Below are positions 30,293-39,940 of a stretch of DNA of 64,000 bases, piece by piece. The position numbers and the translations under genes were made by a program. The stretch is from Lentibacillus sp. Marseille-P4043 (GTDB lineage Bacteria > Bacillota > Bacilli > Bacillales > Amphibacillaceae). Positions within the stretch are counted from its first letter, which is position 1. Every line of letters starts with the position of its first letter. The notes beneath the pieces were generated by a model, which was not told the DNA's origin, searched no databases, and was given only the letters and a program-made list of their open reading frames with translations. Location of the stretch: NCBI RefSeq assembly GCF_900258515.1, contig NZ_LT984884.1, forward strand, positions 2,052,744 to 2,116,743. Direction: 5' to 3'.

Positions 30293-31297
30293 TTAATCAA
30301 ATCGTATCCTTGGATCCACGTATTTATAAAGAATGTCCGTTAGTAAATTTACTAAAACGAATATGGTTGCAATAATTAATATAGTGCTTTGTACGACAGG
30401 ATAATCACGGCCGAGCACGGCAAGATAGACATAACGTCCTACACCAGGCCATGAGAAAATGGTTTCCGTTAGTACAGCACCACCAAGCAATAGACCAAAT
30501 TGTAAGCCGATTACCGTTAATACTGGTAGAAATGCGTTTTTTAATGCGTGTTGAAAGACAACCAGATGCTTCCTAAGTCCCTTTGCACTTGCTGTTCGAA
30601 TAAAATCCTGGCGCATAACTTCTAACATACTTGAGCGAGTCATCCTGGCTATAATTGCCATTGGAATGGTTCCAAGTGCGAGACCTGGCATTAATAAATG
30701 TAAAAAAGCATCTTTAAAGGCGAGCCAATTACCAGTTAAAATACTATCTAATAAATAAAAGTTTGTGATGGTATTAAGTTCAATGCCTGCTGTTAATCTT
30801 CCTGATGGTGGCAAAATATTCAGTTTTACCGAGAATAGCCAAATCATCATTAATCCTAGCCAGAAAATGGGTAATGATACGCCGAATAAAGCACCAGTCA
30901 TGCTAATATTGTCAAACCAGGAGTATTGTTTAACAGCAGCAATAACACCAGCTAATATACCGATTACAATGGCAAGAATCATCGCAAAAATTGTTAACTC
31001 AATTGTTGCAGGCAATTTATGTAATAGTTCAAATGCAATATTTTCTTTTGATTGGACAGATTCGCCTAAATTACCTTGCAAAATATCCCCTAAAAACCGA
31101 CCATACTGAACGATATATGGGTCATTTAGTCCAAGTTCGGCACGTAATGATTCAAGCTGGGCTTCTGTCGCCTTTTCGCCAAGCATGCTCCTGGCAGGAT
31201 CGCCTGGTATTAAATGGATAAGAGAAAAGGTGAGAATGGAGACACCGATCAGCACGGGGATAAGCATGAATAGTCTTCGAATAATGAATTTTAGCAT
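30293..31297 (-). CDS. peptide-type ABC transporter permease (DppB/OppB family)
   Basis: This 334-residue permease starts MLKFIIRRLFMLIPVLIGVS, with the LIPGDPA motif conserved in DppB/OppB/NikB proteins. The coupling loop FIRTASAKGL is present in the C-terminal third, with six hydrophobic helices. It forms the heterodimeric channel with the product of 29323. A hairpin at 31330-31361 separates it from the binding-protein gene and may lower permease expression relative to it. Confidence 0.92.
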   Translation of the reverse strand: MLKFIIRRLFMLIPVLIGVSILTFSLIHLIPGDPARSMLGEKATEAQLESLRAELGLNDPYIVQYGRFLGDILQGNLGESVQSKENIAFELLHKLPATIELTIFAMILAIVIGILAGVIAAVKQYSWFDNISMTGALFGVSLPIFWLGLMMIWLFSVKLNILPPSGRLTAGIELNTITNFYLLDSILTGNWLAFKDAFLHLLMPGLALGTIPMAIIARMTRSSMLEVMRQDFIRTASAKGLRKHLVVFQHALKNAFLPVLTVIGLQFGLLLGGAVLTETIFSWPGVGRYVYLAVLGRDYPVVQSTILIIATIFVLVNLLTDILYKYVDPRIRFD

Positions 31298-31329
31298 GGT
31301 TCGATTCCTCCGTTTAGTTGGAGTTTTGT

Positions 31330-31361
31330 CTAGAGACCCGTATCTAACTACAGGTCCCTAG
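31330..31361 (-). other. intercistronic hairpin between binding protein and permeases
   Basis: The arms CTAGGGACC/GGTCTCTAG are read on the minus strand without a strong U tract. It is probably a stabiliser or partial terminator that raises binding-protein mRNA over permease mRNA. Confidence 0.5.
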
Positions 31362-31416
31362 AACTTCCCTCCATTAGGAAAATAATTATTTATCTTTCAT
31401 TAGGTTAAAAAAACTG

Positions 31417-33054
31417 CTATTTAATATCTAAAAAGTTAAATGGTTCACTGCCGGTTGCGTGTGGTACATAATCAACAACACTATTATTTGCCGCAATTGG
31501 TGGTGTTGTATGAGCGATTGGGAACCATGGTGCATCCTCATGAATGATCTCTTGTGCTTCTAAATAAAGCTCTGTACGTTTATCTTGATCCATTTCTGTT
31601 TGTGCTTGTTTTAATAAATCGTGTATCTCATCACTCTTATAAAAAGCAATGTTTCCTGCTGAACCCATTTTGGCATTGTCTTTATCCAGTAAAACGTATA
31701 AGAAGTTGTCAGGGTCACCATTATCACCAGTCCAGCCTAAGAATGCCATATCATGTTCACCATTTTCTGTTGCTGCTAAATGGGTATCCCAGTCATTTTC
31801 AACTATTTCAACGTTAATATTTACTTCTTTTAACATTTCCTGAATCGCTTGAGCAGTTACTTTCGGTTGTGGCATGTATGGCCTTGGATTAGCGAATGTA
31901 TACAGCTTTATGTCAAATCCATCCGCGTATCCTGCTTCAGCAAGTAATGCTTTTGCTTCTTCTACATCAAAACCATAATCTTCAACATCATCATTGAATC
32001 CCCATAAAGATGGTGGAAGTGGGTTTTTAGCTGCTTTTCCAATTCCCTCATACAATGTAATAAGCTTTTCTTTATCGATCGCTAAATTAATTGCCTGACG
32101 TACTAATTTTTCTGTCATTGGACCTTCTTTTTCTGTGTTCATTGCCATATAACTCACATTCATAGAAGGTCTGCGAATAATTTGCAAATTTTCATCATCT
32201 TCTGTTGTTTGAATATCCTGTGGGTTTAATCCCGTCATCATATCGATTGATCCGGATTGTAACTCCATAAATCTAGCACCATTATCTGGGATGGTACGGA
32301 AGATAACTTTATCAACGTTGGCAACTTCACCAAAGTAATCATCATTTTTCGTAATGGTTATACTGTCATCCGGAACCCACTCATCAAAGACAAATGGTCC
32401 TGTTCCAACTGGATTTTTAAAATAGTCTTCACCATACTCATCAACTGCTTCGGGACTTGCAATACCAAATGGAGGCATCGCTAACGTTTGCAGGAATGGA
32501 GCGTTTGGTTCTGATAGTGTGATTGTAACCTCGTAGTCACCGGTAGCTTCTACTTTTTCGATAATTCCACCAAGATCGTCTTCAGAAGCACCAAACATAT
32601 AACCATAGTAAATAAATTCAGCTGATGTTGCCCAACGCTCAAAGTTAAATACAACATCCTCTGCAGAAAAGTCATTGCCATCATGGAATTTCACGTCATC
32701 ACGTAGCTGGAAAGTCCAAGTTAAACCGTCATCAGATACATTCCATTCCGATGCTAAGGCTGGTCGTACTTCAGTGCTTTCTTCTTCATAACGTACTAAC
32801 GTATCATAGATTTGATTGGTTACATAAATAGATTCACCATCTGTTACTTTTGATGGATCCAATTGAATGGAATCGGCACCACGTCCGAATATAAGGGTTT
32901 TTTCCCCATCTGTTTCCTCGGCTTTTGCAGCATCATCTCCACTATCATCGGACGTATCCGTATCCTTTGTACTTGTATCGCTACTACAAGCACTAACGAC
33001 TAACGCAATGAATAAAAGTAAAGCAAATAGTGATAGTAAATTACGCTTTTTCAT
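31417..33054 (-). CDS. ABC transporter substrate-binding lipoprotein (SBP family 5)
   Basis: This 545-residue extracytoplasmic binding protein has a lipoprotein signal (lipobox VVSACSS, Cys about 23) followed by an acidic Ser/Asp/Thr linker. The family 5 signature region includes VTNQIYDTLVRYE, LRDDVKFHDGNDFSAEDVVFNFERW and the NPVGTGPFVFDEW segment. It is closest in style to DppA/DppE-type binders of dipeptides or related compounds. Anchoring needs Lgt (12138). It is the third gene of the operon. The ligand is unknown. Confidence 0.9.
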   Translation of the reverse strand: MKKRNLLSLFALLLFIALVVSACSSDTSTKDTDTSDDSGDDAAKAEETDGEKTLIFGRGADSIQLDPSKVTDGESIYVTNQIYDTLVRYEEESTEVRPALASEWNVSDDGLTWTFQLRDDVKFHDGNDFSAEDVVFNFERWATSAEFIYYGYMFGASEDDLGGIIEKVEATGDYEVTITLSEPNAPFLQTLAMPPFGIASPEAVDEYGEDYFKNPVGTGPFVFDEWVPDDSITITKNDDYFGEVANVDKVIFRTIPDNGARFMELQSGSIDMMTGLNPQDIQTTEDDENLQIIRRPSMNVSYMAMNTEKEGPMTEKLVRQAINLAIDKEKLITLYEGIGKAAKNPLPPSLWGFNDDVEDYGFDVEEAKALLAEAGYADGFDIKLYTFANPRPYMPQPKVTAQAIQEMLKEVNINVEIVENDWDTHLAATENGEHDMAFLGWTGDNGDPDNFLYVLLDKDNAKMGSAGNIAFYKSDEIHDLLKQAQTEMDQDKRTELYLEAQEIIHEDAPWFPIAHTTPPIAANNSVVDYVPHATGSEPFNFLDIK

Positions 33055-33121
33055 AATTGTTCCCCCTCCTGAGATTTACCAGATTTACTAGTTCAACATA
33101 AATGGATTGTAGAGGCTTTTT

Positions 33122-34102
33122 CTATTCAACCACCTCCTCAACAAAATGACACGCTGCCATTTGTCCAGTTGCTGAAACTTTCTTGAGTTTTGGTTCTTGG
33201 GTGCGGCATATTTCTTCTGCAAATGGACATCTTGTATGAAACTTGCAGCCTTGTGGTGGACTTGCCGGCGAAGGTAGATCACCGGTCAAAATAATGCGTT
33301 GTTTTTCTAGGTGTGGATTTGCTTCTGGTACAGCAGATAATAATGCTTGTGTGTACGGATGTTTTGGATTTTGATAAAGCTCTTGAACTTCCCCGGTTTC
33401 AACAAGTTCCCCCAGGTACATAACAGCAACGCGGTCACTAATATGGTGTACAACACTTAAATCATGGGCAATAAAAATGTATGTAAGGTTAAATTCCTCC
33501 TGAAGGTCCTCCATTAAATTAATAACCTGCGCCTGAATTGAAACATCCAACGCTGATACAGGCTCATCACAAATGACAAGTTCAGGGTCTAACGCAAGCG
33601 ACCGAGCAATCCCGATTCGTTGACGTTGACCACCACTGAATTCGTGTGGGTATCTATTTTTATGGTAGGAACTTAGCCCAACAACATCGAGTAAGCGAGA
33701 CAGCCTCTTGCTGCGCTCTTCCTTTGGGACGTTAAATATTTTCATTGGTTCGGTAATTGTTTGTTCAATCGTTTTTCTTGGATTTAATGAAGCATATGGA
33801 TCCTGGAAAATGATTTGCATGTCTTTTCTTAGTTTGCGGAGTTCTTCTCCACGAAAAGATGTGATATCTTCTCCTTTAAAAAGGATTTCGCCCTCTGTTG
33901 GTTCCAGTAATTTTAGAATTGTACGACCGGCTGTAGATTTTCCGCACCCACTTTCACCAACAAGACCTAATGTTTCCCCGGATTGGATAGACAGAGATAC
34001 GCCATCTACAGCCTTAAGAACAGGTTTATCCTTGGAAAATAATTTTTGTCCCTTTAATGGGAAATGCTTTTTTAAATTGTTAACTTCTAATAATGTACTC
34101 AT
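33122..34102 (-). CDS. peptide-type ABC transporter ATP-binding protein (DppF/OppF family)
   Basis: The protein has 326 residues. Walker A GESGCGKS, Q-loop, signature LSGGQ variant (FSGGQRQRIGIARSL), Walker B LVICDEP and H-loop IAHDLSVV are visible. The C-terminal oligopeptide/dipeptide domain carries cysteines (CKFHTRCPFAEEIC) that bind an Fe-S cluster in some relatives. The start at 34102 overlaps the stop of the preceding ATPase gene by four bases. It pairs with the product of 34099-35103. Confidence 0.93.
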   Translation of the reverse strand: MSTLLEVNNLKKHFPLKGQKLFSKDKPVLKAVDGVSLSIQSGETLGLVGESGCGKSTAGRTILKLLEPTEGEILFKGEDITSFRGEELRKLRKDMQIIFQDPYASLNPRKTIEQTITEPMKIFNVPKEERSKRLSRLLDVVGLSSYHKNRYPHEFSGGQRQRIGIARSLALDPELVICDEPVSALDVSIQAQVINLMEDLQEEFNLTYIFIAHDLSVVHHISDRVAVMYLGELVETGEVQELYQNPKHPYTQALLSAVPEANPHLEKQRIILTGDLPSPASPPQGCKFHTRCPFAEEICRTQEPKLKKVSATGQMAACHFVEEVVE

Positions 34103-35103
34103 GTTGATGTTGACACCGCCTTCTTTGCATCTTCGTATAATAAACAACGAACGAAATGATCATCGTCAACTGATTTTAAGTCAGGGTCAGTTGATAAACA
34201 GCTTTCCATAACATGTTTACATCTCGGTGCGAAACTACATCCTTTAGGCAGTGCACGTAAATCGGGTGGCAGCCCATCGATTGCTTCAAGTTTCTGTTTT
34301 TCCGTAGTTATTTTTGGGATTGAATTCATAAGGCCTAGTGTGTACGGATGCTTTCCATAGTCAAATAGTTTTTTAGTTTCGGTGAATTCAACTGGTTTAC
34401 CTGCATACATAACCATTACTCGATCACATACTTCAGCAACAACACCTAGGTCATGTGTAATCATAATAATTGCCATATCAAGTTCCTGCTGCATTTTTTT
34501 GAAAAGCTCCAGGATTTGGGCCTGGATGGTAACGTCTAAAGCAGTCGTCGGTTCATCAGCAATAAGCAGGGAAGGATTACATGATAATGCTATCGCTATC
34601 ATAACGCGCTGTCGCATACCACCACTAAACTCGTGTGGGTAATTTTTTAATCGTTTCTTCGGATCAGGAATGCCGACCAAATCTAATAATTCAATAGCTC
34701 GTTCCCTTGCTTGCTTCTTGGAAAAATTCTCATGCGCTAAAATAGTTTCGACCATTTGTTTTTCCACGGTGAAAACAGGATTTAGTGAGGTCATTGGATC
34801 CTGGAAGACCATTGCTATTTCTTTGCCGCGTATTTTACGCATTTGTTTTTCCGTTTTATGGAGAAGGTTTTCTCCTTTGAAATGGATTTCACCATCAACA
34901 ATTTTTCCAGGTGGGGAAGGTACTAAGCCCAGAATGGACATTGCGGTTATACTTTTACCTGATCCTGATTCACCAACAATCCCCAATGTTTCACCAGGTT
35001 TAATATCAAAATCAACACCGTCAACAGCTTTTACCACGCCAGATTTGGTAAAGAAATGTGTATGTAAATTACGAACGTTTAGGAGCGGTGATTCGGTTTG
35101 CAT
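34099..35103 (-). CDS. peptide-type ABC transporter ATP-binding protein (DppD/OppD family)
   Basis: The protein has 334 residues. Walker A is GESGSGKS, the signature is [15 protein letters not shown], Walker B is LLIADEP and the H-loop is ITHDLGVV. The C-terminal oligo_HPY domain contains CSFAPRC...C. It is the first gene of the operon (D-F-A-B-C order). ATG 35103 follows AAGGAGG; a longer frame to 35157 is unlikely. The AT-rich leader 35158-35320 should hold the promoter, but I cannot assign boxes confidently. Confidence 0.93.
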   Translation of the reverse strand: MQTESPLLNVRNLHTHFFTKSGVVKAVDGVDFDIKPGETLGIVGESGSGKSITAMSILGLVPSPPGKIVDGEIHFKGENLLHKTEKQMRKIRGKEIAMVFQDPMTSLNPVFTVEKQMVETILAHENFSKKQARERAIELLDLVGIPDPKKRLKNYPHEFSGGMRQRVMIAIALSCNPSLLIADEPTTALDVTIQAQILELFKKMQQELDMAIIMITHDLGVVAEVCDRVMVMYAGKPVEFTETKKLFDYGKHPYTLGLMNSIPKITTEKQKLEAIDGLPPDLRALPKGCSFAPRCKHVMESCLSTDPDLKSVDDDHFVRCLLYEDAKKAVSTST

Positions 35104-35320
35104 GGTATCCTCCTTCTTAGTGACTTTTGGACTAATTTGATTTTTTTGAATTAACATATATTATACATATAAAAATCCAATTTTAGGTTTTTTCTCTTTT
35201 TTCTCAAAGAAATAATAATTATTTTGTAATGGCTATCGTTCATAAATTAGGAAAAAGGGCTTGTATCTGATTCGCTATAGAGTTATAATAAATTTTGTCG
35301 CGTTATTTTACTTCTTGTAT

Positions 35321-35396
35321 GCGCCCGTAGCTCAGTTGGATAGAGCGTTGGTTTCCGGTACCAAGTCTGTCGGGGGTTCGAATCCCTCCGGGCGCG
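35321..35396 (+). tRNA. tRNA-Arg (anticodon CCG)
   Basis: A 76-nt cloverleaf: acceptor GCGCCCG/CGGGCGC with discriminator G, D-arm with AGCTCAGTTGGATAGAGC, anticodon stem TTGGT/ACCAA around loop TTCCGGT, and T-loop TTCGAAT. The anticodon is CCG, reading CGG. CCA is not encoded. It is a single tRNA, not in a cluster. Confidence 0.93.
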
Positions 35397-35410
35397 CTTA
35401 GGAATAAATA

Positions 35411-35452
35411 AAAAGGAAAGGATCCCTCATTCAGGGATCCTTTCCTTTTTTA
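35411..35452. terminator. terminator between tRNA-Arg and the convergent menA-like gene
   Basis: A near-perfect stem of about 17 bp (AAAAGGAAAGGATCCCT and its complement, five-base loop) has T residues on one side and A residues on the other, so it can serve both directions. Confidence 0.88.
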
Positions 35453-35534
35453 TTTTGTTAGATATGAGTGTATGAAGAAAAGCGAAAGAGCGGGAAAGTT
35501 GTCCGTAGCACACATACTTAATCAGAAACTTTAT

Positions 35535-36470
35535 TTAAACCATCAACCATATGCCGCAAGCAAATAATAATCCAAAGGCCCAATGATGCCATGCAGCCCA
35601 TTTCATACCTTCACGTTCCTCATTACGTTTAGCTCCTAGGCGAAAAGACCAACGTAATTTCATGGCTAATGGAAATGCAAATAGGACCACGCTAGATGTC
35701 CATGAAACAATGCCACTAAGAATCGCCCCAAACACCCAAAGGTAGGAAAGAATAAGTAAAGATTTTAACAGAATAACAGCTTTCTTGCGCCCTAACAGGA
35801 TTCCAAGTGTATGTCTAAATGATCGGTCCTTTTCGATGTCACGTATATTGTTAGTTAAAATCATGGACGCTATAAGTAGTGCAAATGTGATAGAAACAGT
35901 AAGAATCTGGCTGTTGACTAGGTTACCTTGAACAACATATGCCAAAATTGTCGTCGCAAGACCAAGAAAACAAGCTGCCACAAGTTCACCTAAACCGACC
36001 GAACACAATGGACGTGGCCCTGCGGAATAAAAGTAGCCGAACAGGATTCCAAGTGTTCCAACTAAAATAATCCAAAAACTAGTTTGGGCAGACAACCATA
36101 TGCCAAGTATAATTGCGATAGTAATCAACGTGCTGGCAACAAACGGGATCAAATGGTGTGCAGGTCTATGTAGAGACGATTGCCCTTCAGCTAAAACCCA
36201 TTTTTCCTTGTCCTGACCATGTTTAAAATCGAAATAATCATTTAACATATTTGTTGCTGCTTGAATAAATAAGGTAGCAATTAGTAGTGTAATAAAAATA
36301 TCAAATTGGATATGGCCTTTTTCAGCGGCTAATCCAGTTCCAACTAACATTGGACAAATGGTACCAGTAAAAGTCATTGGTCGTGCTAGTTTTATCCAAG
36401 AAAAGCGGTAGTGATATAAATCATTTCTTCTATATGTTGTGCTGATGGTTGTTTTCTTTATAGTAGTCAT
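35535..36470 (-). CDS. menA: UbiA-family prenyltransferase, MenA-like
   Basis: This polytopic prenyltransferase has 311 residues. The first Asp-rich motif is NDYFDFKHGQD and the second is NNIRDIEKDRSFRHT, the pattern of 1,4-dihydroxy-2-naphthoate polyprenyltransferase (MenA), which makes demethylmenaquinone. About eight hydrophobic helices are present. ATG 36470 is chosen after GAGGAG; the frame opens six codons earlier. It is in a two-gene unit behind a heme-like membrane protein whose promoter carries an FNR-type box. It may be the sole MenA or a specialised paralogue; other UbiA substrates are possible. Confidence 0.8.
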   Translation of the reverse strand: MTTIKKTTISTTYRRNDLYHYRFSWIKLARPMTFTGTICPMLVGTGLAAEKGHIQFDIFITLLIATLFIQAATNMLNDYFDFKHGQDKEKWVLAEGQSSLHRPAHHLIPFVASTLITIAIILGIWLSAQTSFWIILVGTLGILFGYFYSAGPRPLCSVGLGELVAACFLGLATTILAYVVQGNLVNSQILTVSITFALLIASMILTNNIRDIEKDRSFRHTLGILLGRKKAVILLKSLLILSYLWVFGAILSGIVSWTSSVVLFAFPLAMKLRWSFRLGAKRNEEREGMKWAAWHHWAFGLLFACGIWLMV

Positions 36471-36504
36471 GTTTTTATCACTCCTCATTAAAATGACAAT
36501 TCTA

Positions 36505-37005
36505 TTAGCCTAATAAAACCATACAGATGATTAATGCAATAAATCCAATCACTTCCACCGATTCAGCGACAGTGGTCATTGTCATTGATTTATTCAGTGG
36601 TTTCATATCGCCTGATTCTGCCTTGTTCCAAATCACATCATCTGCAAACACTTTCATCGATTGCTTATATCCAACAAATACTCCCCAAGCTAGAGTGAAG
36701 AGAGCGATGACAAGGGCTGTGAACCATATATTTCCATAAGTTGTATTCCAAACATTCTGCCAGTTGTGGATTGGTCCAACAACAGTACCTAGTAAAATCC
36801 CCGTAGTAATAACGCCAATTCCCGCAGCGGTAAACAACCAATGTGTCCATTGCATAAGTGATGATAAGAATCGTCGTTGTTCAGATATAGACATTTTTTT
36901 AACTGTTGGATAGACACCCCAACCTACAAAGAAAATACCGCCAACCCAAACGATAGCCAGAAGAATGTGTAATCCTAATAGAAGTTGATGAATAAACCAA
37001 AACAT
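36505..37005 (-). CDS. CopD-like four-helix membrane protein, possible heme protein
   Basis: The protein has 166 residues and four predicted helices (LLGLHILLAIVWVGGIFFVGW, WLFTAAGIGVITTGILLG, IWFTALVIALFTLAWGVFVGY, and SVEVIGFIALIICMVLLG). Histidines in or near the membrane (HQLLLGLHILL, MQWTHWLF) suggest b-heme ligands, as in CopD and related cytochrome-like families. I do not recognise a named orthologue. It is the first gene of the unit with menA, under the FNR-type box at 37066. A respiratory electron-transfer role is inference from that pairing. Confidence 0.6.
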   Translation of the reverse strand: MFWFIHQLLLGLHILLAIVWVGGIFFVGWGVYPTVKKMSISEQRRFLSSLMQWTHWLFTAAGIGVITTGILLGTVVGPIHNWQNVWNTTYGNIWFTALVIALFTLAWGVFVGYKQSMKVFADDVIWNKAESGDMKPLNKSMTMTTVAESVEVIGFIALIICMVLLG

Positions 37006-37038
37006 GGAAAATCACCTTTTTCTTTGGTGTTTAAGTCC

Positions 37039-37044
37039 ATTATA
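37039..37044 (-). promoter_or_regulatory. -10 box of the copD-like/menA operon
   Basis: TATAAT on the minus strand has no recognisable -35, as expected for an activator-dependent promoter. The predicted start of transcription is near 37032. Confidence 0.55.
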
Positions 37045-37065
37045 ATCCTGTGTGTGTTGGTGTTG

Positions 37066-37081
37066 TGTGATATATATCACG
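37066..37081. promoter_or_regulatory. FNR/CRP-type operator at -41.5
   Basis: TGTGATATATATCACG fits the Bacillus Fnr site TGTGA-N6-TCACA with one end mismatch. Its centre is 41.5 bp upstream of the inferred start (37032), the class II activator position. A second inverted repeat, CACGA-N5-TCGTG, overlaps at 37078-37092. Confidence 0.6.
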
Positions 37082-37148
37082 AAAATATCGTGTTCACAAT
37101 ATATTCAATATGAGTTCAAGTTGGTTGGGGTTGAGTTTACGACTATAG

Positions 37149-37292
37149 TTTTATCGCGTTTTATGGCAAAATAAAGCTGAAGCTGTTTTTTTAGGGAGTG
37201 GACCGATCACAAACTTTGCAATGGAAAATGTTATGAAATATCGGGAACAGATAAAAATACAGGCATCAACGAAACGAAAACAATGGGGGTAA
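37149..37292 (+). pseudogene. 3' remnant of sigma-54 gene (rpoN/sigL)
   Basis: In one frame ending at TAA 37290-37292, the codons from 37221 read MENVMKYREQIKIQ, then ASTKRKQWG. This resembles the C-terminal RpoN box and tail of sigma-54 (RRTVxKYREx..IxxSxxRKR), although the RRT of the box is lost. The frame is closed by a TAG at 37146 and nothing of the rest of the protein remains. In several Bacillaceae rpoN lies directly before the glutaredoxin-cggR-gapA genes, exactly here. I infer a deleted rpoN. Confidence 0.6.
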
Positions 37293-37296
37293 GCAC

Positions 37297-37554
37297 ATGT
37301 TTAATGTTATCTTTTATACAAAAGAAAATTGTTCATTATGTGAGGATGCACACTCACTTCTCAATTTACTTCAACATGATTATTCGTTTACAATTGAAGA
37401 ACGGGATATCTATACCAACGATGAGTGGTTAGAAAAATATCAATTGTTAATACCTTATGTAAAAATAAACACAACCGAATTGAATTGTGAACAAATAAAT
37501 TATGACTCACTTGAACGTGTATTAAAAGAGGCGAACGGTAAGCATAATAGTTGA
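37297..37554 (+). CDS. glutaredoxin-family thiol protein
   Basis: This 85-residue thioredoxin-fold protein has the redox motif CSLC at residues 12-15 after a FYTKENC strand. It has the cis-proline region IPYVKIN, typical of short DUF836/glutaredoxin-like proteins. It may act in thiol-disulfide exchange, possibly with bacillithiol; the partner is unknown. GGGGG lies ahead of ATG 37297. It lies between an rpoN remnant and cggR and is followed by a weak terminator. Confidence 0.8.
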   Translation: MFNVIFYTKENCSLCEDAHSLLNLLQHDYSFTIEERDIYTNDEWLEKYQLLIPYVKINTTELNCEQINYDSLERVLKEANGKHNS

Positions 37555-37581
37555 ATTAATTTTGCATTATGATAATATAAA

Positions 37582-37614
37582 AATATACAAAATAATTGTT
37601 TGTGTATTTTTTTT
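37582..37614 (+). terminator. weak terminator before cggR
   Basis: The AT-rich stem AATATACAAA/TTTGTGTATT is followed by eight T residues. Confidence 0.55.
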
Positions 37615-37622
37615 GCTCTGTG

Positions 37623-37658
37623 CGGGACATAATATGACCATCCGGGACATTATTGATC
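37623..37658 (+). promoter_or_regulatory. CggR operator (two direct repeats)
   Basis: CGGGAC-N6-TGAC-N4-CGGGAC-N6-GATC fits the CggR consensus CGGGACN6TGTCN4CGGGACN6TGTC with exact spacing and two half-site deviations. It lies 20 bp before cggR. CggR bound here blocks transcription until fructose-1,6-bisphosphate accumulates. Confidence 0.9.
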
Positions 37659-37677
37659 CAATAAAGGAGCTTTATTG

Positions 37678-38706
37678 ATGAGAGCTTTAATAGATTTACA
37701 AAAGAAATTATACCCAGACCTGCTTCATGTTATGCAACAGCGTTATTCCATTCTAAACAGTGTTAGTCTTTTTCAACCAATAGGGAGGAGAGGGCTTGCG
37801 GAACATGTAGCTCTTTCGGAACGTATTGTTCGGGCAGAGGTTGATTTTTTACATAACCAAGGTTTGCTCAATATAACAACAAAAGGAATGCTTATCACGG
37901 AAGAGGGAAAAGTAGTAGTGGATCAACTTGCTGTCTTTATGAAAGAAGTAATGGGTCTGAGTGTTTTAGAAGAGCAATTAAAGGATAAATTACATGTAGA
38001 GCAAGTGATGGTTGTTCCGGGTAATAGCGACAACGAATCTTGGGTAAAACAAGAAATGGGAAAAGCGTGTGTATCGTTTTTTAATTCAACTGTTGCTGCT
38101 GATCAAACAATTGCAGTCACTGGTGGTACAACGATGGCTGCAGTGGCACAAGCAATGACCCCTAGTGATATTTCGGGTCCGTGTCTATTTGTCCCTGCGC
38201 GAGGTGGTATCGGAGAGAAGGTAGAAAATCAAGCGAACACGATCGTTGCGGAAATGGCTCGAAAAACAAATGGTGATTATCGAATGCTTTATGTACCTGA
38301 TCCGTTAAGTGAAACATCCTACCATACAATGCTTCGTGAGCCATCAATCAATGAAATTTTAGAGTTGATTCGCAAATCAGATGTTGTTTTACATGGGATT
38401 GGTGACGCATTAACAATGGCGAAGCGCCGCAAAACTGGAAATGAGATCATGCGGCAATTGGCTGATAAGCATGCAGTAGGTGAAGCTTTTGGTTATTACT
38501 TCAATAAGGCAGGTGATGTCGTCTACAAAGTACGAACAATCGGCATCCAACTAGAAGATCTCGATTCAGCTAAATGTGTGATCACCGTCGCTGGTGGAAG
38601 TTCCAAGGCACAAGCAATCGCTTCCTATTTCGAACAAGGTAAGAGTGATTTATTTATTACTGACGAAGCGGCAGCAGAGCAGATATTAGGGGATGAATCC
38701 CTTTAA
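37678..38706 (+). CDS. cggR: central glycolytic genes regulator
   Basis: CggR, 342 residues, is a SorC/DeoR-family repressor of the gapA operon. The N-terminal winged HTH covers GLAEHVALSERIVRAEVDFL. The C-terminal sugar-binding domain contains TGGTTMAAVAQAM and FVPARGGIGEKVENQANTI, which bind fructose-1,6-bisphosphate. ATG 37678 has AAGGAG ten bases ahead; a TTG codon directly before it is not needed. Its own operator lies just upstream and the genes it controls follow immediately. Confidence 0.96.
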   Translation: MRALIDLQKKLYPDLLHVMQQRYSILNSVSLFQPIGRRGLAEHVALSERIVRAEVDFLHNQGLLNITTKGMLITEEGKVVVDQLAVFMKEVMGLSVLEEQLKDKLHVEQVMVVPGNSDNESWVKQEMGKACVSFFNSTVAADQTIAVTGGTTMAAVAQAMTPSDISGPCLFVPARGGIGEKVENQANTIVAEMARKTNGDYRMLYVPDPLSETSYHTMLREPSINEILELIRKSDVVLHGIGDALTMAKRRKTGNEIMRQLADKHAVGEAFGYYFNKAGDVVYKVRTIGIQLEDLDSAKCVITVAGGSSKAQAIASYFEQGKSDLFITDEAAAEQILGDESL

Positions 38707-38740
38707 ATATATTGTAATAAAAATTGAAATAATACTTTAG

Positions 38741-39760
<1,020 letters not shown>

Positions 39761-39777
39761 GAAACATTTAAGCTATA

Positions 39778-39811
39778 ATGGAGGAGGATATGTTTTTCCT
39801 CCTCCTTTTTC
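39778..39811 (+). terminator. hairpin after gapA
   Basis: The perfect 9-bp stem GGAGGAGGA/TCCTCCTCC is followed by TTTTT. It probably gives higher gapA than pgk-eno expression. Confidence 0.85.
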
Positions 39812-39940
39812 AAGATTAAAATAAAAAAATGAGTTTTTTTGTTATGACGTTGTCTAAGCCTTTGTTCTTACGGTTAAAAAAGGCTTTCTAAGGGAAAAAC
39901 AAAGTCGATACATATTATTATTCAAGGGAGGCTTTCAGTT

